From: Populus alba | Taxonomy: Eukaryota; Streptophyta; Magnoliopsida; Malpighiales; Salicaceae | Direction: 5' to 3' | Assembly: GCF_005239225.2 (NCBI RefSeq) | Contig: NC_133300.1 | Coordinates: 12,181,875 to 12,245,874, forward strand | Length of the DNA: 64,000 bases | Part shown: positions 12,071-23,877 of the stretch, in pieces | Layout of the letters: each line of letters starts with the position of its first letter | Position numbering within the stretch: position 1 is the first letter of the stretch | Position numbers and translations under genes: made by a program | The notes under the pieces: model-generated | What the model was told of the DNA's origin: nothing | Databases searched by the model: none | Seen by the model: the letters and a program-made list of their open reading frames with translations, nothing else

Positions 12071-12930
12071 TGATTATTGATAGAGAAATCTTACGCAAGG
12101 GCCCTTGTTTCTCACAACAAGACAAGCAGAACCATGGCCAGTTAATATATGGATCAGTGGGATTATAGAGCCTTGTTCAAAACGTTTAAACACATCGTGC
12201 ATTTGTTGCCTTTAGCCTCAGCTTGATTGGAATTGTTTTGAGGAACAGTTATGGCACAGGTAGCTGATAAAAAGTAGTTTGTTCTCTACTTGTGTTTCTT
12301 TTGCTCACTGATTGCCCTTTGCCTGTGACCGGCCAAACTGAAGTCAACTTGATTAGACAGAGCTGTGTCATGTAGCCAGTGTTGTGATTTTGTGGTTGGA
12401 CTGTAAAGGATACTTGTGAACTTGGATTCAGCGACAGGATTTGAAATGAGACGATGAGCAGGTATAGAAGGCTGTTTGGATCCCTTCGGCTGGTTTATTC
12501 ATGTGGTCTTCTTTTTTTTTTAATGAAATCTCCATTCTTTAATTTGGCATTGCATGAATATAATTATAATACACCGGAGGAGTTTGAAAGTGTGATAAAG
12601 ATTGTTTTTTAAAGTGTTTTTCAGAGATATATTCAAAATAAATATTTTTATTTTTTTAAAATTATATTTAATATAAAAATATCTAAAAACATAAAAAAAA
12701 TTAATTTTAAATAAAAAAATTTGCAAACTTTAACCAACCACTTTTAGAACACAATACAATACTAAACAGGAAATTAGTAACTCATGGGATCTGTCGCCAG
12801 AGGCGATGCTCCGAGTTGCCGACCTCCACAAATGATTTGGGAAGAATTTTGGAATAGAATCTTTCATGTCATGAGTCCATTTCTATTTCAATTTTTTATG
12901 GTCTCCGCAGCTTGGATAATCAGGTCACCT

Positions 12931-13261
12931 TCTTGAGGAGATGAAAGCATATTGAGTGAAAAAAGACACACCATGATGATCCCATGAAATATTTTTTGCA
13001 CTATTTGACGCAGCTTGTTTTACTTGGATGCACATTTTATTCCAGCACCCTTCATCTTCACTAAGGTTGAGCCTGTTCTGTCTCTCAGCTGGTTGCTGCA
13101 ATCTTGAAATGCTTAAAGCTGCTTTAATTTTAGTGATTATGCGTACAGTGCTGCATTGCTGCTGTAGCTGAGTCTGTGACAACGAAACTCCAACCCCTAT
13201 TTCATTGTAAAACAACTTAGGACTACAATCTCTATATGTTATTTCACTTGCTTATTTAACA
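12931..13261. other. Single-copy spacer between the two duplication units
   Basis: This ~330 bp lies after the homology of copy 1 ends and before the (AT)n tract that begins copy 2. No gene was recognised. Confidence 0.5.
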
Positions 13262-13262
13262 G

Positions 13263-13294
<32 letters not shown>

Positions 13295-13506
13295 CAATTT
13301 ATAAGTTAATTTAAAGCAATTACAAGTGTATGCAAGTCAATTAATTATTGAAATAAGGTTTTAATTAACATAAAAAACAAATTATGTGTTTTATTTAAAT
13401 AAATACTAATAATTAAAAAACTATTTATTCATAAAACAAAATAAACTACATTTTTAGATTAAAATATATAATAATCTACATTGAAAATATTTGATAAGAT
13501 TTACAA

Positions 13507-16055
13507 TTACAATATAGCTAAAACATGTGGGGAAAATACTATAGTTTCCCTCACATGTTACTATGAATTGCTACAATGTTTTTTTTTTTTCCTTCATGTT
13601 TTGGTTTTTTATTTGGTTTTTTTTTATTTTTCCTAATTTTTTTTTTTCATTTGTTTTTAATTTTTTTTTTCAAAATTATCTTTGTCAATTTTTTTTTAAT
13701 ATTGAGTTGGTTAAGAATTTAGCTTTATCATTTTTTTTTCTTTAAAACATTGTGGATTACTACAGTGTTTCCCCACAAGGTTTTATTCATTTTTTTTTTT
13801 TTATGATTTTTTTTAAATTATCTTTGTGATTTTATTTTTTAATATTAAGTTGAATGAGAATTACAATTACAATATATAGGGAAAACACTATAGCTTTACT
13901 CACAAATTACTGTGGATTGTTATAGTGTTTTCCCCACATGATTTTTTTTTTTTTTTTAATATTTTTTTAAATTGTCTTCGTCGATTTTTTTTAATATTAA
14001 GCTAATTGAGAATTACAATTACAAGTAATTACAAATAAGGTTAAATCATGTGGGGAAGCACTGTAGTTTTCTTCATAAAACACTGTATATTGCTATAGTG
14101 TTTCCAACATTGTTTTTTTTTTTTTTGTTATGATTTTTTTCAAAATTATCTTTGTTTATTTTTTTTTTTTTTAATATTAAGTTGATTGAGAATTTAGCTT
14201 TGTAATTTTTTTTATTTAAAACACTATGGATTGCTGTGGTGTTTCCCCACATGATTTTTTTTTTATTTTTGTTTTTTTTAAGTGATTTTTTTTTAAAATT
14301 ATCTTTATCGATTTTATTTTAATATTAAGCTGGTTGTCACAATTACAAAATGTGAGGAAAGCACTGTAGCTTTCCTCACAAATTACTATAGGACTGATAC
14401 AGTGTTTTCCCAGCATAGTTTTTTTTTTTGTTTTTTTAATGTTTTTTTTTTAAATTATCTTTATCGATTTTATTGTTTTAATATTAAGCTGGTTGAGAAT
14501 TACAATTACAAGTAAGACTAAATCATGTGGGGAAAGCACTATAGCTTTTCTCACAAAACATTGTGGATTGCTATAGTGTTTCCCCATATTATTTTTTCTT
14601 CCCTCTTATTGAGTTTTCTTTTTTGTTATGATTTTTTAAAAAATTATATTTGTCGATTTTATTATTTTAATATTGAGCTAGTTAGAATTTAGCATTGTAA
14701 TTTTTTTCTTTAAAACATTGTGGATTTCTACAGTGTTTTCCCCACATGGTTTTTTTTTGTTATGATTTTTTTTTAAATTATCTTTTTCAATTTTATTTTT
14801 TTTAATATTGAGCTGGTCGAGAATTACAATTACAAGTAAGGCTAAATCATGTGGAGAAAACACTATAACTGTTCTCACAAAACATTGTAGATTGCTATAG
14901 TGTTTCTCCACATGGTTTCCCCCTTTTTTTTTGTTATGATTTTTTTTTAAATAATATTTGTTGATTTTTTTTATTTTTTATTATTGAGATGGTTAAAAAT
15001 TTAGCTTTATAATTTTTTTTCTTTAAAACATTGTGGAATTAGTATAGTGTTTCCCCACAAGATTTTTTTTTTATATATAATTTTTTTCAAATTTACTTTT
15101 GTTGATTTTATTTTTTAATATTAAGTTAGTCGTTACAATTATAATATGTGGGGAAAACATTGTAACTTTCCTCACAAATTACTATGTATTGCTATAGTGT
15201 TTTCTCTACATGGTTTTTTTAATATTTTTTCTAAAATTATCTTTGTCGATTTTATTTTTTTAATATTAAATTGGTTGAGAATTATAATTACAGGTAATTA
15301 TAACTAAGGCTAAATCATGTGGAAAAAACATTGTAGCTTTTCTCACAAATGATTGCTATAGTATTTCCCCACATGGTTTTTTTCCCCTTTTTTGTGTTTT
15401 CTTTTTTATTATGATTTTTTTAAAACAATTATCTTTGTTGATTTTATTATTTTAATATTGAGTTGGTTATAATTTAGCTTTGTATTTTTTTTTCTTTAAA
15501 ACACTATGGATTGCTATAGTGTTTCCCTACATGATTTTTTTTTTGTTATTGTTTTTTCCAAAATTGTATTTGTCGATTTTATTTTTTTAATATTGAGTTG
15601 GTTGAGAATTATAATTACAATAAAGCTAAATCATGTGGAGAAAAACACTATAGCTTTTCTCATAAAACACTGTGGATTACTACAGTATCTCCCCACATGG
15701 TGTTTTTTTTACTTATAATTTTTTTAAAATTATCTTTGTCGATTTTATTTTTTAAATATTGAGCTGGTTGAGAATTACAATTACAAGTAAGGCTAAATCA
15801 TGTGGGGAAACACTGTAGCTTTCCTCACAAAACATTATGAATTGCTATAGTATTTCCCGACATGATTTTTTTTTGTTATGATTATTTTCAAAATTATTTT
15901 TATCAATTGTTTTTTAATATTGAACTGGTAGAAAATTTAGCTTTGTAATTTTTTTTCTTTTTATTAACAAAAAAGTTAAATCATATAATAAAAAACAAAA
16001 TTATATGAGGAAAACACTATAATTTTCCTTACAAAATATTATGAATTGCTACAAA
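13507..16055. repeat. Satellite-like array of ~160-bp hairpin monomers (about 15-16 units)
   Basis: Monomers share a core ending GCTATAGTGTTTCCCCACATG (written here as GCTATAGTG + TTTCCCCACATG), then a T tract, TTATGATTTTTT, AAATTATCTTTGTCGATTTT, TTTAATATTGAGCTGGTTGA and GAATTACAATTACAAG. The core recurs near 13762, 13925, 14095, 14235, 14398, 14570, 14728, 14895, 15040, 15195, 15355, 15515, 15680 and 15845. In A-type monomers a left arm such as CATGTGGGGAAAGCACTATAG pairs with the core to form a ~20-bp stem with a ~27-nt loop. In B-type monomers the left arm is replaced by TTTAGCTTTGTAATTTTTTT. B units recur about every third monomer. Confidence 0.85.
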
Positions 16056-16379
16056 ATTATTCTATTTAGTTTCTAAATTTTTTATTACCAACATAACTTT
16101 TTTTTTTTTGGTCATAACATATTGACTCTATTACACTATTAATTTTTATTACTAATTTAACATTGATTCATAATTACAACACTGTAAAGCATACTTATAT
16201 CATAAATATGCGGGAGCGCATAGCATAGATGTTCAATTTTATAATGTCTAACAGCCACAAAAAAAAAAAAAAAAAATCAATGCACGTTAAATATAAAATA
16301 TGGAGTCCGGCCCATGTCTAATTCAGTCCAGAAATATTAACTACCTCATTAACCATTTAACTAAAACTATCTAACATCA

Positions 16380-16385
16380 CACGTG
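16380..16385 (+). promoter_or_regulatory. G-box/ABRE-like element upstream of BPA1-like gene 2
   Basis: CACGTG in ACACGTGGTG, the counterpart of 6956-6961. Conservation may simply reflect recent duplication. Confidence 0.4.
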
Positions 16386-17196
16386 GTGTTGATGGCGCGT
16401 GGGGGTAACATTTTGATTATAGCTCTGTCGGTTGGCACTTAGCAACTTCTAGACGTTAGTTACTCGGTTAGCTCTACCTCTTTCCCTGCACTTAATTTCT
16501 CTCTCGCTGGTAACTAGCTAATCATCTCAGGTATGCAAACCTAATCCAATGTTTTTATTTTCATTTCTTTGATAATCACTTGATTCTTTCTGATTACACA
16601 TAAATTTCGAGTTCATTATTTTTTTAATGTTTTCTGATGAATTAATGAATTGTTGTCTTCTTTTTGTGATTACAAATAATCCCCCAAGTATCAAGAAATG
16701 CATGTTGATCAATTCTTTTCATGGGTTATTTCCACTTATTATATAGCCTGGTAATATGGGCGTTTCTTTAGCTTGGAAATATGTTTTGAAGATTTGAAGA
16801 GCTTGAAGATTATGCATGACTGTAGACTAATCTATTCTAGAAATTCATGTTAACAGTCCAAGGAAGAGCATCTAATGATTTTTTGTTGTACTATGAGGGG
16901 GATGTGAGGGAGGGACCGCTGGAGGTTATGGACCTTAGGATTGCAAGATATGGCTAGGCTGAGTGGAAATGATAATGCATATTGTCTTATTCTGACATTT
17001 TTCTTATCTTAATTATCCTTTTAAAACATGCCTTTTCTGTGTATATAATTGCATTATCTCTATCAGTTGTTGAAGGGAGCAATGATGATTTCTAGAAACA
17101 AAATTGGCCGTGTTAGAATATGCTGCTAATATTTTATATATATACCTCCTCAATCAGGTCAACTTATATATAGCTTGCACATTGTAAAACTTCACC

Positions 17197-20109
17197 ATGT
17201 GTCCTGGTGGTTACACTGCTGAGGTTACAAGCTTATCTCCTAAAGCAGAAGAGAAGGACGTGTACGAATTTTTTTCTCACTGTGGTGCTATTGAGCATGT
17301 TGAAATCATCAGGTAATATGCGTCCACTGAGCTTCTTGCTTGCAAATTATGAATTTACTCCTAAGAGCAATTTCCATCAGAGTATATTTACAAATCATCA
17401 GTATATTTATGCCATTATATACTTGAAAAACTGATTAGTGAATGCTTCTTTTGTAAAAGGTCAAAAAATGAAATGCATATGTTTTACCATTTCAATTATG
17501 GGGAATCAGTGGTTTAGATAGATAGATTGATAGTATTAATTTATGACGTGTTTGGAGTCTAACTCCATCCCTAAAATAATTGCAATTCTTTTGCTAGAGG
17601 ATTCCAATAATTGTCCTTTCCATTGAACCAAGATTGGTATGTTTAAAGACCTCTAATGCAGTCTCTGAAATTGAATTGCTTCCTGAACAAAAATTGAAAT
17701 TAAGGTTTGAATTCCTCAGGTGTTTCTCATAAAAGCTTTTCCATTATTCAGTATTCATTCCTCTGCATTTCTTTATTTATTCGGTATTGTCCATTTCCAT
17801 TATTTGGTAATCGTTCCTCTGCATTTCTTTATTCATCTGATAAACTAGGAATGTATATGAGGTTGAACATTACCATCTACAATCATTAAGTGTATTCTTA
17901 GTTGCTCACTTATTTTTCTATATTTAAGTATAAAATATTATGGAAAAGAGGCATTTGATGAGATGTCAACATTATGTTCTGGTAACAATTATAAATAACA
18001 GGAACTTGCACATATCAAGAGATGAGTCAAAGGGTGTTGATAGGCCAGATGTCAACATTATGTTTGCACAATCAAATCACACACATCTATTCATTTTTAT
18101 TTTTCCATGGTCATAAACTGTATTTGACTCGAGGAATGCTTACTCTGAAAACAGATCTGGTGAATATGCTTGTACTGCATATGTAACATTTAAAGATGCC
18201 TACGGTCTTCGAACTGCTATCCTGCTCAGTGCAAGTTTCTGCTCTCACTTCTGGCAATAAAAATATTTACTTGATATAGTTGGGAAAAAAAAAAAAAAAA
18301 TTTGTGAGCCGTTTTGTTGAAGCTACCCTCATAGCTATTTTCCTCATCAAGTTACTTTCTAAGACTTCAAGATGGAAAATTCAACTTTCCTCTGCTATTA
18401 TTGTGATAAAGATTTTTTTTTCAATGGATATGATGACAATGTCACTCTACCCATGTCTGAACTCTGAATAAGTTGGAAGTTCACAGTTCTGCTTCAAAGT
18501 ATGACCTTATGTGGAATCATAAATCTGAATGACCATTCAACTAGAAGTTCATCATTACCTCTTAAGAAAACATTTTTGGATTGCCTGTATATTTGAATCA
18601 CTTAAAACTGTTTATAATTCTCTTTTAATTGGTGTTTATGAGATCATCATTAGGATTTCAGCTAATGATTTCACATGCTTACTGATGGCAAATTGCTCGT
18701 TAGTTTTCCTTTTCTGAGAAAAATTCATTTTGAAGGCTACCTTTTAGCTACAGATTAAACTTGAATGAATTTCTTTTGTTTTGTATTGTATCGAACTTCA
18801 GCTTTCGGCTGAATGATCCAATAGCCATCATGAACACCTACTTGGTTCTTTGGTCCTGCTATCTGACATTTTCTTAGTGGTTAATAGATTTATTTTTCTC
18901 TAATTTTATGTTTTAGGGAGCCACCATTGTAGATCAACGTGTTTGCATAACACACTGGGGAACTTTTGTGGATGAATTTGATGCTTGGGGCAGTTCATCA
19001 AAGGATGAAGGGAACACCAGCTCAGCGGTAATATCTTTACTTGTGGTAGCATGCCGAGTGCTCTTTTTACTGTCCCATTTATCTTGTATATAAGTTTACA
19101 AATTCTTAATCTCATCGGTTTAAGTTGAGTATGGAAAAATTTATCTAATCTCAAAATTTGAAATATTTCTTCAAAAACTCAATAAGAGGTAAAGGATAGC
19201 CGTTTCCTCTTGCAACCTATTGGACAGAAAATCAAAAGTACAGTAGTATGTTTTGGATGTATCAACACTCGATACATCCAGAGTTCAACAAGCATGTTTT
19301 GGTCACTGTCCAGTTAAAACAGACCTGCAAGTTGCTAAGACAATACGATTGATACTAATTGCCAAGATAAGCTACCCGACTGGGTGATTTGATAAAACAC
19401 TTGATATTTATCATACAAGTGAAGGGGTTGAAGTGCATCTCAATGATGCAACCAAGCCAAATCACATCTTTATATGGGTAATGATACCCTGTGTCTAAGA
19501 AGTCCTAAATTGGGTGCGTAGTTTTGGAATTGGATGCCACCATGCTGTACAGAGCTTGTGCTCTTCCTTGGATGCACTATCTATTATTTTTAACACTGAT
19601 TGTGAACATTGCACCCTGCTTAATAATTGTTCATACCAAGTGAAATGACACGGTACCTAATAGCTTTCTATTAGTCTACCTTCCCTTTTGAACCAACACT
19701 TCTACATTCTTGGCAGGGAATTCCCTTCGACCAGTTTGTTTCTACCCCTGGAGAAGCAGTAACTGTTGCTCAGGAAGTTGTAAAAACAATGTTATCCAAG
19801 GGATACATTTTGGGAAAAGATGCAATGGTCAAGGCCAAAGCTTTTGATGAATCTCATCAAGTCTTTGCTACCGCAGCTGCCAAGGTGTCTGAGCTAAGCA
19901 ATAGAATTGGGCTCGCTGACAAGATTTTTGCAGGAATGGAAACTGTGAAAGGCGTGGATGAGAAGTACCATGTTTCAGAATTCACCAAATCAGCTGCTAA
20001 TGCTGTAGTCAACAGCCCCTACTTTGCTAAGGGAGCTCTTTGGGTTTCAGGTGTTTTGACACAGGCAGCCGAAGCTGCAGGTGATTTGGGCAAGAAGGCT
20101 AGCACATGA
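17197..20109 (+). CDS. BPA1-like RRM protein (copy 2), spliced CDS of 231 aa
   Basis: Four coding exons: 17197-17312, 18155-18230, 18917-19027, 19717-20109 (696 nt, 231 aa). The same splice sites as copy 1 are intact, including the GC donor at 18231 (AGT/GCAAGT). Changes in the RRM part are few: Tyr2 becomes Cys (MCPGGYTAEV) and a Gln becomes Arg in the AYGLRTAILL segment. The last exon has lost 22 codons in frame, the stretch between KSAA and NAVVNS that in copy 1 reads SVTGTAAVSAATFTGKTAVA plus flanking alanines, so the C-terminal Ala/Thr-rich helix is shorter. No stop or frameshift is present, so it may be functional; the role is presumably that of copy 1 (ACD11-partner family). The 5' leader and promoter are also duplicated, but ~2.7 kb of satellite sits just upstream. 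Confidence 0.88.
19254..19280. other. Perfect intronic hairpin, copy 2
   Basis: Same 10-bp stem and 7-nt loop as 10037-10063, unchanged. Confidence 0.7.
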
Positions 20110-20209
20110 GTGAAGTTTTTCTTTCAAACAGCAGCAAGGGTCTTTTACTTCTGTTCTTGTATAAAAATAAATTTTAGTCCTTTTAAATGCAGCTACTCGT
20201 ACACAGATT

Positions 20210-20372
20210 AGCTTCTAGTGCTTTAATGAATAGCAGCTACTATGCTAAGGGAGCACTTTGTGTTTTTGGCCTATTGACATGTGAAGCTTAAAAGTTGTTT
20301 TTTAGCTACTATGCTAAGGGAGCACTATGTGTTTTTGGCCTTTTGACATGTGAAGCTTAAAGGTTGTATTTT
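20210..20372 (+). pseudogene. Relic terminal exon downstream of copy 2, itself tandemly duplicated
   Basis: Counterpart of 11019-11166. Here the relic reads ASSALMNSSYYAKGALCVFG LLTCEA then stop, and a ~70-bp part (TAGCTACTATGCTAAGGGAG...) is repeated immediately downstream (about 20236-20305 and 20306-20372). Copy 1 has only one such unit. Confidence 0.55.
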
Positions 20373-20794
20373 AGCTACTGGAGTTCAATGCCCAGGATTG
20401 TGCGCAGTTTTGGACTTTAGGCTCAAGATACATCTTATGGATCATTGATGTTTATACCTAACATTTTCAGCTGTCGGTTTTTTTTTTTTAATTATTTTTA
20501 TTATGGTGGTTGATATCACAATTCTTCAACTGCATGGTTTAGTTGGGCTGCTGTTGATACATCTTATTCACTGAAAGTCTTTACATGTGTAAATGGAAAC
20601 TAAGCGGTAGGATGCAGATTGATTCTCTTGGATTTTTATGGTTGGCAGCCATGTGACGGTTCATTTTACAGCTTGCAGGTTCTGAATATAGTTCCTGGAC
20701 AAACAAATTGTCAAATCTCTTGAATAATTGACCTTCGTTGCTATACGCTTGGAGTTGCGTTTATGTGTAGTGATCATAAGCTGGGCAGTCACTA

Positions 20795-21400
20795 TTCCTG
20801 ATGTTTTGGATAGTTTGTGTGATGATGCAGTCTGGTTCCTTTCCGAGGACCGCAAAGCTGAACCATCATTTATGCTGGTCGGTCAGCAAAAGTTTTGAGC
20901 ATTCGACGCCCAGAACTGGTCTTGCAAGGCAAAGTATACCGGAAAATAAGTTTATCTATACAATTGACTGCCAAGTGTTTCAACATCAGTTCTTTGTATT
21001 GCCACCGTCGTATGAGCACATCGGAGGAGGGTTGGCTACTTGGCTTCTTGACGTTTGTGAATTATAATGCCTACTTTTCTAGTCTTTGGTCACGCGTTTT
21101 CTTGTCTGCGAGCCACTTGATGATATCGTTCTTTACCCTACGAAAATGCAGACCCACTATGTCTCTCTTCAGTCCTCACAGCCTAATAGCTCCTTTAATC
21201 CGCCGAAAATTGTGCCTCAAGAAGCAACCCTTGTCTTCTACCATCCATCATTAGTGCCTCGTTTTGCGAAACTTGCCCTAAGAAAGCATGAATCATCTTC
21301 CAAAATGCCACCTGTAAAATACTTTCTGTAATTAAGCTATACATTTTGCATCACATTAACCACTTTCCGAACCCAATAATTGAGTGATTATGGACAGAGA
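20795..21400 (+). other. Conserved block downstream of BPA1-like gene 2, function unknown
   Basis: Matches 11560-12070 but keeps an ~80-bp segment missing in copy 1. Frames contain protein-like pieces (SEDRKAEPSFMLVGQQKF; FVLPPSYEHIGGGLATWLLD; VFYHPSLVPRFAKLALRKHE) broken by stops and frame changes, consistent with a decayed exon. Not identified. Confidence 0.3.
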
Positions 21401-22100
21401 AATCTTACGCAAGGGCCCTTGTTTCTCACAATAAGACAAGCACAACCATGGCCAATTAATATATGGATCAGTGGGATTATAGAGCCTTGTTCAAAACATT
21501 TCAACACAGTGCATTTGTTGCCATTAGCCTCAGCTAGATGGAATTGTTATGGCACAGGTAGCTGATAAAAAGTAGTTTGTTCTCTACTTGTGTTTCTTTT
21601 GCTCGCTAATCGCGCTTTGCTTGTGACCAACCAAACTGAAGTCAACTTGATTAGACAGAGCTGTGTCATGTAGCCATTGTTGTGATTTTGTGGCTGGACT
21701 GTAAAGGATACTTGTGAACTTGGATTCAGCGACAGGATTTGAAATGAGATGATGAGCAGGTATACAAGGCTGTTTGGATCCCTTCGGCTAATTTATGTTG
21801 TTCTATTCACGTGTTTTTTTATGAAATCTCAGCTCTTTAATTTGGCATTGCATGAATATAATCATAATACATATCTTAGAATATAAAAAAATATAATAAA
21901 AAAAAAATCCAAACTTTACCAACCTAACGCATATACAAAACAGAGGCTTAATAACTTATGGGATCTGGCGCCGCAGGCTATATGCATCTAGTGGCCGACC
22001 TCCACAAATTATGTGGGAAAAATTTTAGAATAGAATCTTTGATTTCATGAGTCAATTTCTGTTTCCATTTTTTATGGTCTCTGGATAATCAGTTGCTTCC

Positions 22101-22805
22101 AAGCATTTTTTTTATGTTATTAATAAACTAAAACAAGAAAGTTTCAGACAAAGTTTAATTATTGTAAACTGAGTAAATAAGAACAACAATGAAAAAAATA
22201 TTCTGGGAATTGCGGTCGTGTTCATAAGTAAAAGCTGGTTTTTCTTCGATTGCGTTTATTTCAAAGGAAGTGCTTATTTATTAAAGAGCAGAAGTTGAAA
22301 CTTTGAAAGGACTGTGAGGGCAACCACTCCTTGCCTTGTCTTCTTGGACCTCATGAGTCCAAACAAGCAGCATTGACCTTGTCCCTCTTCTTAAGGGAAC
22401 CTGGCCTCACTCTGACCGCCCATAAATCTTCACCTACTTTGTTATTATATAGAAAAAGCAACAATTAACAATTCACGCGGCTTCGTTCTATTGAGATTAA
22501 TATAATTCCATAGTGGAATAAACATTTATTAGAAGAGCGGGCAATTATTTTTTGAAATATTATTTTTGTTTGAAAATATATTAAAATAATATGAAAACAC
22601 TAAATAAATATTAATTTAAAGTAAAGAAAAATATAAATTTTTTTTATTTTTTTCAAAAACACTCTTGAAAACACAAAAACAAACATTCTAATTCCTTTTA
22701 TGTCAACAAGAAAATTAAAGCAAGACCACCATCTTAAAAAAACATTAATGAACATTTAAGTGTAGCAAGATCATTGTCTTAAGAAAACATTAATGAACAT
22801 TTAAG
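22101..22805. other. Intergenic DNA; short tandem duplication
   Basis: No gene recognised. ACATTAATGAACATTTAAGT occurs twice (about 22742 and 22790) within a ~50-bp tandem duplication. A TTTGAAAATATATTAAAATA-type AT-rich relic near 22540-22690 may be an old MITE. Confidence 0.4.
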
Positions 22806-23227
22806 TTGTTCAGGATGTATTTGGGAATATAGTGCAAACTGTATTTCTAAAAATTTTAAATTTTTTTTACTTAAAATAATTTTTTTTTATGTTTTTAGAT
22901 TTTTTTTATATGTTGATATCAAAAATAATTTTTTAAAAATAAAAAAAATTATTTTAATATATTTTTAAATAAAAAGCATTTTAAATCACAATCACTACCA
23001 CAATTTCAAATAGATTTTTTTTTTATAACCAAGGGTGTTCAGGCTAGCTTACGTGCACAACGACTAATCCCATGTCCACTGAACACCCTGTAAACCTAGT
23101 TGGCAGGTAAGACACTGTGGTGATGACATGCATACATAAAAAGAATTGAACCCGGATGCAAAGAAAGGAAACAAATCTCTTCCTCCATTAGACCACGATC
23201 TAAAGCGCAATTTCAAACACACTCTTA
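22806..23227. mobile_element. hAT-like MITE interrupted by a SINE
   Basis: Left end GGATGTATTTGGGAATATAGTG (about 22812) and right end, read in reverse complement, GAGTGTGTTTGAAATTGTGG are imperfect terminal inverted repeats of a common plant GTGTTTG-type element. The inside is AT-rich and non-coding. The element is cut at 23011-23207 by a SINE, so its right end is only the last few bases after the SINE target duplication. Confidence 0.6.
23011..23207 (-). mobile_element. tRNA-derived SINE with 10-bp target-site duplication
   Basis: On the minus strand the element opens with an A-box-like GATCGTGGTCTAATGGAGG, followed by a B-box-like GGGTTCAATTC, a tRNA-unrelated body, and a 3' end AAGCTAGCCTGAACACCC before an A-rich tail. 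CAATTTCAAA at 23001-23010 is repeated at 23208-23217, a perfect target duplication. SINEs are short non-coding retroposons transcribed by Pol III and mobilised by LINE proteins. The 3' part resembles the SINEs at 26263 and 29323. Confidence 0.85.
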
Positions 23228-23877
23228 ATCTACTAATGAGATGCCATAGTTTTGCTTTCAAAGTCACTCACAATTGAGTGCAAATGTAATGATCACATGA
23301 ATACTTGCATTTTGGGACCTAGGTAAAGAGTCCTAATAATGTTTGCCAAGAAATGATTTTCTTCACCAAAAAAGTTACAAGAGCTCTCATTACACTCGGA
23401 TAACAATAGAAGCACATAAAATTCAAAATTATAGCTAAAGCAAGCACTCAATAGCCCTCGTCTGTAATTCTGTTTACTTTTATAACACTTCAATAAGCTC
23501 GGAAAAGGAAAATCTTGATATAAATTAGGAGAGCATAAGAGGAAGAAAGTGAAAATATTGCTCTTATAAGTATTCAGAACTTCCTATAAAGGAAAAAAGG
23601 AAGTATACAATATAATTTTTCTCCGTAACACACACAAAGTAAGTATACAACATCACAATACATGACTGACTGAGGATTTTTTGATGAACATGCTTGTAGG
23701 ATTCATTATTCCCAATTTCTTCTATTGCATTTTTCCATATGAACCTCACTTCAAACGTACCAAAAACAAACCACTGTACAACAAACAACTTACAAGGAAA
23801 AACCCAGAAAAAAAATAAAAAAGAAACCACAAAAGAAGATAGGAGAAACAAAAATCTTGATTACCCATCGATCAAAA

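Larger units (their letters stand above)
6372..12930 (+). repeat. Segmental duplication unit, copy 1 (BPA1-like gene and flanks)
   Basis: The block from the (AT)n tract at about 6375 through about 12930 is repeated head-to-tail at 13262-22100. Identity is high in introns and flanks as well as exons (for example GGAGTCCGGCCCATGTCTAA at 6878 and 16300). Differences include a ~49-bp tandem duplication in an intron of copy 1 (about 9452-9548), copy-1-only intron segments near 8628-8716 and 9128-9212, an ~80-bp segment missing from copy 1 near 11725, and the satellite insertion in copy 2. Confidence 0.9.
13262..22100 (+). repeat. Segmental duplication unit, copy 2
   Basis: Second head-to-tail copy of 6372-12930. 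The left part (13262-13506) matches 6372-6812; homology then resumes at about 16229 and continues to about 22100. The intervening ~2.7 kb is the satellite insertion. Both units begin with an (AT)n microsatellite, which might mark the recombination joint. Confidence 0.9.

Noticed and set aside
13507..16055. CRISPR-like reading of the regular array
   Set aside because: Repeats are contiguous and divergent with no unique spacers, and the context is a plant nuclear genome; it is a satellite.
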